DNA of 12,289 nucleotides. Source: Pseudomonadota bacterium. Its GTDB lineage: Bacteria > Pseudomonadota > Alphaproteobacteria > SMXQ01. Positions 1 through 7,584 of this stretch are shown in pieces. The DNA lies in contig JADFPK010000027.1 in NCBI GenBank assembly GCA_022562375.1, positions 1 through 12,289 of the forward strand, written 5' to 3'. A program made the translations under genes and the position numbers. Position 1 is the stretch's first letter. The number at the start of each line of letters is the position of its first letter. The notes under the pieces are model-generated. The model did no database searches and was not told where the DNA came from. It worked only from the letters and a program-made list of their open reading frames with translations.

Positions 1-337
1 CTTGGCGCCTGTAAAACACGGAAGGAATTAGTTGAGTGATAAACAAATATAGGTGAATTGGGGAAATTTCTGTGCTTGTCACTGTGGGCGCTATGATCAC
101 TCTGTGGGCTCTGTGATCTCTGTGGTTAGATACCCTTCGCCATGGGGACACCAGGAGCCGCAAAAAAGAACTCACCACAGAGCACACAGAGAACACAGAG
201 GATTTCACAGAGAGAGAAAATACACAGCGCTTGGCGCCTGTGAAAAGACTGAAGGAATTAGTTGAGTGATAAACGGATGCGGATGAATTCGGCGTTTTTT
301 GCCCTTGTCTCTGTGGGCTCTGTGATCTCTGTGGTTC
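1..337. repeat. Intergenic CACAGAG-type repeat cluster (two direct copies, one inverted)
   Basis: Copy A (1-127) and copy B (230-336) both start with CTTGGCGCCTGT, share GAAGGAATTAGTTGAGTGAT about 20 bases in, and end in CTCTGTGGGCTCTGTGATCT followed by CTGTGGTT. Copy A carries an extra degenerate turn of the CTGTGGGC-type unit at about 82-101. Between them, about 172-215, the same words occur in the opposite orientation (ACCACAGAG, ACACAGAG, AACACAGAGG). The end of copy A could therefore fold back on this segment across a loop of about 45 bases. Similar CACAGAG-word repeats occur between genes in many environmental bacteria; that is from memory. Open frames crossing this stretch look like shadows of the repeat, with no ribosome site and no recognisable protein. 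Confidence 0.8.
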
Positions 338-347
338 AAAGCTAGCC

Positions 348-395
348 ATGCCCAAACGCACGGACATCGAAAAGATCCTCAACTTCGGCGCCGGG
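348..395 (+). pseudogene. Relic of the 5' end of carB (carbamoyl-phosphate synthase large chain)
   Basis: Starting at the ATG at 348, the sequence reads MPKRTDIEKILNFGAG. The known CarB N-terminus (E. coli, from memory) is MPKRTDIKSILILGAG, so 12 of 16 residues agree without a gap, including the start of the first nucleotide-binding loop. After codon 16 the frame is lost. With small gaps, the bases up to about 422 still resemble codons for PIVIGQACEFD, but this is tentative. The frame closes at a TGA at 468-470 after 40 residues, and there is no Shine-Dalgarno sequence upstream. The working carB of this window is at the far right on the other strand. I infer a decayed partial duplicate or rearrangement scar; an assembly join is the alternative. 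Confidence 0.6.
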
Positions 396-1430
396 CGATC
401 ATCTCGGACAGCTTTTGCGATGACACCCCCTCGCCGGGCGGCGGGGAGGGCGGCTCACCCTTCGCCTTGAGGACGAAGGCGTAGACCAGCGAGGACTTGC
501 CCGGGGGTTCGAACCTGAGCGCGAGGTCGGTCGCGGGCAGCAGGTCGAAGTCGAACTCGAAGCGCTCGGCGACGATGGCCAAGGCCTGATGCATTTGGCC
601 GACCAGGAACCAGCACTCCCGCTGGCGGTCGTAGTGGAAGAGCTCGAAGGCCATGAAGCAGCGCCCGCCGGGGGCCAGGATCCTCTCGATTTCCTCACAG
701 TGCCTGGCGACCTGGTTGGTCAAGAGCGTGGTGCGCAGCGCCTTCATGGCGGCATCGAGCCGCCTTTCGTCCCGCCGCCTGGGCCGGCCGAGGAGGGTCG
801 CCGCCTGCTCGGCGAAATAGTTGTAGGGCTGGGTCTCGAACTGGGACAGCACCATCGACGCCGTCACCAGATCGGACGCCGTCACCAGATCGATGGAATG
901 ATCGGCGATGTCGAGCGGGCGCCGCCACCGCCCGATGCGTCTGCTGAGCGCGTTGGCGACGCCGAAGGCCTGCTTCCACGAAGTGGCCCGGGGCAGTTCA
1001 TCGGCGAGCGCGGTGGCGAAGGCGCTGGCATAGCCGGCGGTCGCGTCCTCGCCGTGGATTTTGGGCTCGGCCCCTCTCTTGAAGGCCGTACACAGGCCCG
1101 CGCCCGGTCGTCGTCGAGCCGGCAATAGATGCACTCGGGCCGATCGTCGGCGTCGGCGCGGATGATGCCATGGGTGATACCGGTCTCTATCAGATCGGGC
1201 AGCCAGTCCACCAGGTGGAGGGTGGCGTCCGACTGGACGAGGGCGCGGTAGGGGATGTCATTGAGGACGCCGGCGCCGAGACAGGCCACCGTCTTCGGCC
1301 TCGCCGCTTCGACGACATTGCGGATCGCCTCGCGCAAGGGCCGGTAAGCCCGCCGCAAGGACTCATCGCCGGCGCACCGATGCGCGGCGTTCTCGGAAAC
1401 CGACAGATACGCTTTCCAGCCGGTAACCAT
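379..1430 (-). pseudogene. SAM-dependent methyltransferase-like gene, frameshifted
   Basis: Two overlapping minus-strand frames together make one protein of about 350 residues. The N-terminal part starts at ATG 1430, with GGGAGG about 4 bases upstream (better than the TTG at 1442). It contains CLGAG (about residues 50-54) and LHLVDW (71-76), like methyltransferase motif I and the acidic post-I strand, then a CIYC motif (100-103). The C-terminal part is in the frame ending at TGA 379-381 and contains SIDLVTAS, MVLSQFE and ILAPGGRCFMAFE, like motifs III-V of class I methyltransferases. Third-position G/C bias moves from the first frame to the second at about 1095-1110, which fits loss of one base or gain of two. 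An 18-bp tandem duplication (857-892) adds six residues, and the tail after FVLKAKG looks like intergenic sequence. The substrate is unknown. It is a pseudogene unless the frameshift is a sequencing error. Confidence 0.6.
857..892. repeat. 18-bp tandem duplication inside the methyltransferase-like gene
   Basis: GACGCCGTCACCAGATCG occurs at 857-874 and again, identically, at 875-892. On the minus strand this doubles DLVTAS in the segment that normally forms the motif IV/V strand. The copies are identical, so the duplication is recent or the result of slippage. Confidence 0.9.
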
Positions 1431-2876
<1,446 letters not shown>

Positions 2877-2925
2877 TCGCCGGCCCACCCGCCTGCGCGG
2901 CCGGAGCCGCTTCGGCGTGGCGAAG

Positions 2926-2960
2926 GCCCGCTACGCCAGCGAAGCGTGGCGAGAGCGGGC
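2926..2960. other. Imperfect stem-loop downstream of the aminotransferase gene
   Basis: GCCCGCT (2926-2932) pairs with AGCGGGC (2954-2960), and GCCA (2935-2938) with TGGC (2947-2950), around an 8-base loop. A run of five T lies at about 2977-2981, 16 bases after the stem, too far for a textbook terminator. It may still mark the 3' end of the aminotransferase transcript, or be a palindromic intergenic element. The word GCGTGGCGA occurs twice nearby (about 2915 and 2944). Confidence 0.45.
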
Positions 2961-3004
2961 TCGATGCCAGCGGCGATTTTTATCTTGCATCCCCCGCCGA
3001 GGGG

Positions 3005-3032
3005 CTGAAAGATTGGCCAAAAGCGTTATAAT
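3005..3032 (+). promoter_or_regulatory. Candidate sigma-70-type promoter for the EF-G-like gene
   Basis: There is a perfect TATAAT at 3027-3032, with CTGAAA at 3005-3010 as a -35 element (four of six consensus bases) and a 16-base spacer. Transcription would start near 3039-3041, about 100 bases before the GTG start. This is inferred from sequence only. Confidence 0.5.
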
Positions 3033-3041
3033 GGTTCGTGG

Positions 3042-3059
3042 CCATGCCGGGCGGCATGG
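3042..3059 (+). promoter_or_regulatory. Leader stem-loop at the predicted transcript 5' end
   Basis: CCATGCC (3042-3048) and GGCATGG (3053-3059) form a perfect 7-bp stem with a GGGC loop, extendable by a G-U and a G-C pair. It would sit at the very 5' end of an mRNA started from TATAAT at 3027. It could stabilise the transcript or be an operator; the sequence does not decide. Confidence 0.4.
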
Positions 3060-3088
3060 TCCGATCACCGCCGCCCGGGTTCGAGATC

Positions 3089-3122
3089 GAGACAATCGGG
3101 TAAGATAGAGATAATCGGGTAA
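3089..3122 (+). repeat. Short direct repeat in the leader of the EF-G-like gene
   Basis: GAGACAATCGGGTAA (3089-3103) and GAGATAATCGGGTAA (3108-3122) differ at one base and are spaced 19 bases apart, ending nine bases before the GGGAG ribosome site. They could be a paired protein-binding site or a small slippage duplication. Confidence 0.6.
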
Positions 3123-3141
3123 CCGAAGCAGGGAGAACGAA

Positions 3142-5172
3142 GTGAGCGACTCGCAAGACCCGGCGCCGCGTTGCGTCGCGCTGGTAGGATCCTATCTCAG
3201 CGGCAAGACGACCCTGTTCGAAAGCCTTTTGCACGTCTGCGGGGCGGTGCCGCGCAAGGGCACGGTCAAGGAAGGCAATACCATCGGCGATTCGGCGCCC
3301 GAGGCCCGCGCCCGGCAGATGTCCACCGAACTTTCCGTCGCCTCGGCCGAGTTCCTCGGCGGTCCGTGGATTTTCATCGACTGCCCCGGGTCTATCGAAT
3401 TGGCCCAGGAAACCTTCAACGCCCTGATGGTCGCCGATGCCGCCATCGTCGTCTGCGAATCCGAGATCGAACGCGCCATGACCGTCGCGCCGATACTCAA
3501 GTTCCTCGAGGACCACGGGATTCCCCATTGCCTCTTCATCAACAAGATGGATACGGCCTCGGCCAGCGTCGCCGAGATGATCGAGGCCCTGCAGGCGGTC
3601 TCGAGCCTGCCTCTGGTGTTGCGCCAGGTGCCGATCCGCGACGGCGAGCACATCACCGGTTACGTCGATCTGACGAGCGAGCGGGCCTATGCGTACAAAC
3701 CGGGCGAGGCCTCGGATCTGATCGAGCTTCCCGATGCCATGGTCGATCGCAAGGAAACCGCGCGCACCGAGCTGATCGAGAAGCTGGCCGACTTCAGCGA
3801 TACCCTGCTCGAACAGTTCCTGGAGGACGTGGTCCCGGAGAAAAGCGAGATTTACCAGGACCTGGCCAAGGATATGGCGGAAGGCCTGATCGTGCCGGTG
3901 TTGCTTGGCGCCGGCCTCGGCGATCACGGCGTCCGGCGGCTCCTCAAGCTGCTGCGCCACGAAGTGCCCCACGCCGCCGCCACGGCGGCCAGGCGCGGGG
4001 TTGGCGCGGGCGGCGAGGCCCTGGCCCAGGTGTTCAAGACCAACTTCGTGCCCCATGCCGGCAAGCTGTCCCTGGTGCGCGTCTGGCGGGGCGAGATCAA
4101 GGACGGCATGACGCTTAACGGCGGGCGCATCGCCGGGCTGTTCCGCATGCAGGGACATAATATCGACAAGGTGGCGAGCGCCGGGATCGGCGAGGTCGTG
4201 GCGCTCGGCCGCATGGACGAGATCAATACCGGCGATGTCCTGACGCCGTCGGGCGAGACCGAGGACGAGTTGACCTGGCCCGAGAAGCTGACGCCGGTCT
4301 ATGCGCTGGCGGTGGAGGCCTTAAACCGCAGCGACGAGGTCAAGCTCACCGGCGCCATCGGCCGGCTGACGGAAGAGGATCCCTCGCTGGCGCTCGAGCA
4401 GAACCCGGACACCCAGCAGATGCTGGTCTGGGGCCAGGGAGAGTTGCACCTGCAGATCGCCTTCGGTCGCATGGCGAACAAGGCCAACCTCAAGGTGAAG
4501 TCGCATATGCCGCGGGTGCCGTACAAGGAAACCATCCGCAAATCGACCTCCCAGCATGGCCGCTTCAAGCGCCAGACCGGCGGCCACGGCCAGTTCGGCG
4601 ACGTGCATATCGACATAAAACCGCTGCCCAGGGGATCGGGCTTCAACTTTTCCCAGACCATCAGCGGCGGCGTCGTGCCGCGCCAGTACATCCCGGCGGT
4701 CGAATCCGGGGTCAAGGACTACATGAACGAGGGGCCGCTCGGCTTCCCCGTGGTCGACATGGCGGTGATCCTCACCGACGGCTCGTACCACGCGGTGGAC
4801 AGCTCCGAAATGGCCTTCAAGCAGGCCGCCCGCATCGCCATGACCGAGGGCATGTCGAAATGCGATCCGGTGCTGCTCGAGCCGATCTATATGGTCCGCA
4901 TCGCCGTGCCCAGCGAATATACCTCCAGGGCGCAGCGGCTCATCAGCGGCCGGCGCGGCCAGTTCCTCGGCTTCGACGCCAGGCCGGGGTGGAAGGGCTG
5001 GGACGAGGTCTCGGCCAACATGCCCCAGTCCGAAATCCGCGACCTGATCAACGAGTTGCGTTCCCTCTCGCTCGGTGTCGGCACCTTCACCTACCGGTTC
5101 GACCACCTCCAGGAGATCACCGGCAAGCTGGCGGACCAGGTCATCGAGCAGCGCCAGGCCGCCGCCGGCTGA
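3142..5172 (+). CDS. EF-G-like translational GTPase (EF-G2/FusA paralog)
   Basis: This 676-residue protein has the EF-G domain order: GTPase (about 1-275), domain II (290-370), domain III (384-455, including ALEQNPDTQQMLVWGQGELHL), domain IV (460-580, with KRQTGGHGQFGDV and DGSYHAVDSSEMAFK) and domain V (580-665). It is slightly shorter than canonical EF-G (about 690-700). The GTPase motifs differ from true EF-G: the P-loop is GSYLSGKTT (16-24) instead of GHVDHGKTT, switch I lacks RGITI (STELSVASAEF instead), and G3 is DCPGS (80-84), so the catalytic histidine of DTPGH is replaced by serine. NKMD (134-137) is kept. The GTG start is supported by GGGAG six bases upstream. No rpsL, rpsG or tuf lies beside it, so this is not the str-operon EF-G. 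Its role is unknown; a ribosome-associated function is inferred from the fold. Confidence 0.92.
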   Translation: MSDSQDPAPRCVALVGSYLSGKTTLFESLLHVCGAVPRKGTVKEGNTIGDSAPEARARQMSTELSVASAEFLGGPWIFIDCPGSIELAQETFNALMVADAAIVVCESEIERAMTVAPILKFLEDHGIPHCLFINKMDTASASVAEMIEALQAVSSLPLVLRQVPIRDGEHITGYVDLTSERAYAYKPGEASDLIELPDAMVDRKETARTELIEKLADFSDTLLEQFLEDVVPEKSEIYQDLAKDMAEGLIVPVLLGAGLGDHGVRRLLKLLRHEVPHAAATAARRGVGAGGEALAQVFKTNFVPHAGKLSLVRVWRGEIKDGMTLNGGRIAGLFRMQGHNIDKVASAGIGEVVALGRMDEINTGDVLTPSGETEDELTWPEKLTPVYALAVEALNRSDEVKLTGAIGRLTEEDPSLALEQNPDTQQMLVWGQGELHLQIAFGRMANKANLKVKSHMPRVPYKETIRKSTSQHGRFKRQTGGHGQFGDVHIDIKPLPRGSGFNFSQTISGGVVPRQYIPAVESGVKDYMNEGPLGFPVVDMAVILTDGSYHAVDSSEMAFKQAARIAMTEGMSKCDPVLLEPIYMVRIAVPSEYTSRAQRLISGRRGQFLGFDARPGWKGWDEVSANMPQSEIRDLINELRSLSLGVGTFTYRFDHLQEITGKLADQVIEQRQAAAG

Positions 5173-5290
5173 TCCCGGCGGGAAAGGCCGTGATCACGAA
5201 TGTTTTATTGGCGGCGGCATGGCCGAATACCCAGCTATGTCAATACCAGGCCATGAATACGGTGATGGTTCAACCGGCGGGAGATTTGGC

Positions 5291-6307
5291 ATGCTGATCA
5301 GGAACAAGCGCGGCTGGGAGATCGGCGAAAGCGCCGTTACGCCGGAGGGTATCTTCGTCGAACGCCGGCGTCTGGTGAAGGCGCTGGCGGCGGGCCCGTT
5401 ACTGGCGCCGGCGGCGTCCCTGTTGCTGGCGGGCTGTGGCGAAGAGGACAGCGCGGCGACCGGCGGCAAGACCGGAAATTCGGCCGAGGCGGCGCCGGCG
5501 GACCCCTCGGCGTCGCTTTATCCGGTGATGCGCAACCCGCGCTATCAGATCACCCGTCCCCTTACCGACGAGAAGTTGGCGACGACCTACAACAACTTCT
5601 ACGAATTCGGCTCCCACAAGCAGATCCATCGCGCCGCCCAGGCGTTGCGGATCCGGCCCTGGACGGTCACCCTCGACGGGCTGGTGGAGAAGAAGATCAC
5701 CATCGGCGTCGACGAGTTGCTGAGGAAGATGCCCCTGGAGGAGCGCCTGTACCGCCTCCGTTGCGTCGAGGCGTGGTCGATGACGGTTCCCTGGAGCGGT
5801 TTCGCACTCAAGGCCCTGATCGATTTCGCGCGTCCCCTGGGTTCGGCCAAATATGTGCGCATGGAGACCTTTTCCGACGCCGAGGTGGCGCCGGGCCAGA
5901 AGCAGTTCTGGTATCCCTGGCCTTATATCGAGGGGCTGACGATCGCCGAAGCGGTGAATGAGCTCGCCTTCATCGCCACCGGGCTTTACGGCAAGCCGAT
6001 GCCCAAACAGAACGGCTCGCCCCTGCGTCTGGCGGTGCCGTGGAAATACGGCTTCAAGTCCATCAAGTCGATCGTCAAGTTCACCTTCCTGGAAGAGCGC
6101 CCGAAGACCTTCTGGGAAACCCTCACTCCAAACGAATACGGCTTCTGGGCCAACGTCAATCCCAAGGTGCCGCACCCCCGTTGGAGCCAGGCCAGCGAAC
6201 GGGTGCTGGGTACCGACAAGAGAGTGCCGACGCAACTCTTCAACGGTTACGGTGCGTTCGTCGCCGAATTGTACAAGGGACTCGAGGGCGAACGCCTCTT
6301 CATGTAG
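5291..6307 (+). CDS. msrP: MsrP, periplasmic protein-methionine-sulfoxide reductase, molybdenum subunit
   Basis: MsrP (YedY) is a molybdopterin enzyme that reduces methionine sulfoxide in periplasmic proteins, taking electrons from the membrane haem protein MsrQ. The 338-residue product shows a Tat signal (ERRRLVKAL, about 24-32) and the family core: YNNFYEFG (100-107), PLEERLYRLRCVEAWSM with the molybdenum-ligand cysteine C158, LPP/MPKQNG-type loop (236-242), PWKYGFKSIKSIV (250-262), EYGFWANVNPKVPHPRWSQ (282-300) and LFNGY (316-320). A lipobox, LLAGC, follows the signal, with C49 as the likely lipidated residue, so the enzyme may be membrane-tethered; E. coli MsrP is soluble. The start at 5291 is chosen because GGGAG (5279-5283) lies 7 bases upstream and MLIRNKRGWEI resembles family N-termini. 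No msrQ is found next to it in this window. Confidence 0.94.
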   Translation: MLIRNKRGWEIGESAVTPEGIFVERRRLVKALAAGPLLAPAASLLLAGCGEEDSAATGGKTGNSAEAAPADPSASLYPVMRNPRYQITRPLTDEKLATTYNNFYEFGSHKQIHRAAQALRIRPWTVTLDGLVEKKITIGVDELLRKMPLEERLYRLRCVEAWSMTVPWSGFALKALIDFARPLGSAKYVRMETFSDAEVAPGQKQFWYPWPYIEGLTIAEAVNELAFIATGLYGKPMPKQNGSPLRLAVPWKYGFKSIKSIVKFTFLEERPKTFWETLTPNEYGFWANVNPKVPHPRWSQASERVLGTDKRVPTQLFNGYGAFVAELYKGLEGERLFM

Positions 6308-6325
6308 CGCCCTCTTCATGTAGCG
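6295..6325 (+). repeat. 15-bp tandem duplication across the msrP stop codon
   Basis: CCTCTTCATGTAGCG occurs at 6295-6309 and again at 6311-6325, one base apart. It duplicates the last codons and the TAG of msrP. The second copy lies outside the gene and does not alter the protein. Confidence 0.85.
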
Positions 6326-6357
6326 ATGGTGCCTGACGGACTCCCCGAGGGCACACC

Positions 6358-6386
6358 AAAAAAGCGCCGGGCCTTTCGGCCCGGCG
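6358..6386 (-). terminator. Strong stem-loop with A/T run, intrinsic terminator for leftward transcription
   Basis: CGCCGGGCC (6365-6373) and GGCCCGGCG (6378-6386) form a perfect 9-bp stem with a TTTC loop. Six A (6358-6363) precede it on the + strand, so on the minus strand the stem is followed by a U run. This suits transcription coming leftward from the LysR gene (stop at 6654, about 270 bases away). On the + strand the same hairpin, without a U run, lies 57 bases after the msrP stop and may protect or loosely end that mRNA. Confidence 0.75.
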
Positions 6387-6653
6387 AGTCTAACAGGGAG
6401 GCTTCACGTCTGGGAGACGTTGGATCCAATGGACCCATTTTCCAGGCCTTGCGCCCGGAACACGAGGTCAAGCGAAATTCACGTGACCGAAATAAATGAC
6501 TTCAATGCGGCTAGGCCGCCTTGACGACTTTTAAGATAGTGCGGGCGGGCGCGACCGGAACCGTTAATAAGTCGGGTCGGCTATGCGTTTACTGCATAGC
6601 TCGCCGCCCACGCATATCGCGGCCAGAGCGGTTCCTATCTACCAAGACCCGCT
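6387..6653. other. Gene-free region with several small palindromes
   Basis: No credible gene is seen between the stem-loop and the LysR stop. The region holds ACGTCT-GGG-AGACGT (6406-6420), the palindrome TGGATCCA (6421-6428), GCTATGC/GCATAGC around a 7-base loop (6580-6600), and AGAGCGG/CCGCTCT (6625-6631 and 6649-6655), the last overlapping the LysR stop codon. These could be RNA hairpins in the long LysR 3' tail or operator sites. I found no promoter-like pair with good spacing. Confidence 0.45.
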
Positions 6654-7544
6654 CTAGAATTGGGCCTCGGCGATCTTGCGGATCAGGTAGTCGCGGAACA
6701 CGATGATGCGCTTGGAGTGGCGCAATTCCGCCGGGTAAACGAAGTAGGCATCGTAACTCGGCCCCTCGAGCTCGGGCAGGATGCGCACCAGTTCGCTGGC
6801 CTGGCGGATGGTGTAATCGGGAAGCGCGGCGATGCCGACGCCGCTTTGCACCGCCCGGTAGATGCCGTAGATGTTGTTGACCTTGAGCAGCGCTCGGTCG
6901 CGATCGTTGGGCTTCCGGCCGGCCTCGAGCAGCCAGTTGACGTCGGCCACCGGCGGCTCCATGTCGTCGCCATAGACGATCAGCATGTGATCGGCAAGGT
7001 CCGCGGGCTTCTCCGGCAGGCCGTACTTCTTGAGGTATTCCGGCGAGGCATAGACATGGAAATGCATGGTCATGAGATGGCGCTGGATCAGGTCGGGCTG
7101 GCGCGGCGGCACCATGCGGATGGCGACGTCCGCCTCGCGCATCGACAGATCGCGTTCGCTTTCGTCCAACACCAGGTTGACCCTGATGTCGGGGTAGAGT
7201 TCGGTGAACTCCTTCATGCGCGGAGTCAGCCAGATGGAGCCGAAGGCCACCGTCGTGGTGATTTTCAAGGGCCCCCTCGGGCGTTCCCTGCTTTCGCCCA
7301 GCATGGCCTCGGTCATCACCAGCTTGTGGGCCACCTCTTTGGTGGTCTGAAACAGAAGCTCGCCCTGCTCGGTCAGGATCAGGCCGCGCGCATGGCGGTG
7401 GAACAGGGCGACGCCGAGGCCGCTCTCCAGCGTGCCGATCTGGCGGCTGACGGCCGACTGGCTGAGGTTGAGCGCCTCGCCGGCGTGGGTGAAACTGCCG
7501 GCCTCGGCGACGGCGTGGAATATCCTGAGCTTGTCCCAGTCCAT
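6654..7544 (-). CDS. LysR-family transcriptional regulator
   Basis: A 296-residue protein of normal LysR length. The N-terminal winged helix-turn-helix spans about 1-60 (DKLRIFHAVAEAGSFTHAGE, then LNLSQSAVSRQIGTLE and LGVALFHR). The C-terminal effector domain (about 90-290) contains KITTTVAFGSIWLTP and SGVGIAALPDY, as in type 2 periplasmic-binding-like sensor domains. AAGGAGAA lies 7 bases before ATG 7544. It follows trxB by only 40 bases on the same strand, so the two are probably co-transcribed and the regulator may respond to redox state; that is inference from position. Its targets and ligand cannot be read from the sequence. Confidence 0.93.
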   Translation of the reverse strand: MDWDKLRIFHAVAEAGSFTHAGEALNLSQSAVSRQIGTLESGLGVALFHRHARGLILTEQGELLFQTTKEVAHKLVMTEAMLGESRERPRGPLKITTTVAFGSIWLTPRMKEFTELYPDIRVNLVLDESERDLSMREADVAIRMVPPRQPDLIQRHLMTMHFHVYASPEYLKKYGLPEKPADLADHMLIVYGDDMEPPVADVNWLLEAGRKPNDRDRALLKVNNIYGIYRAVQSGVGIAALPDYTIRQASELVRILPELEGPSYDAYFVYPAELRHSKRIIVFRDYLIRKIAEAQF

Positions 7545-7584
7545 CGACCGGTTCTCCTTGGGCGGTGATCGTTACCGGCCGCGC

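Noticed and set aside
53..265. Plus-strand open frame of 70 codons in the repeat region
   Set aside because: It lies wholly inside the CACAGAG repeats, has no ribosome site and no protein-like composition.
1..337. CRISPR array
   Set aside because: The repeats are degenerate and in both orientations, without regular spacers, and no cas gene is present.
1059..1065. Slippery heptamer C CCA AAA (minus strand) in the first methyltransferase frame, with a small CGGCG/CGCCG stem 4 bases after it: a possible programmed -1 frameshift in the right direction
   Set aside because: Third-position G/C bias already favours the second frame about 30 bases earlier (from about 1095), so the frame change most likely precedes the heptamer. 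With a second lesion in the gene, simple decay explains it better.
3041..3100. Possible tRNA, because GGGTTCGAG resembles a T-arm
   Set aside because: No acceptor stem, D-arm or anticodon arm could be placed around it.
2980..4158. Minus-strand open frame of 392 codons opposite the EF-G-like gene
   Set aside because: Shadow of a real gene; low-complexity composition and no family motif.
5399..6319. Minus-strand open frame of 306 codons opposite msrP
   Set aside because: Shadow of msrP, whose motifs and start context are clear.
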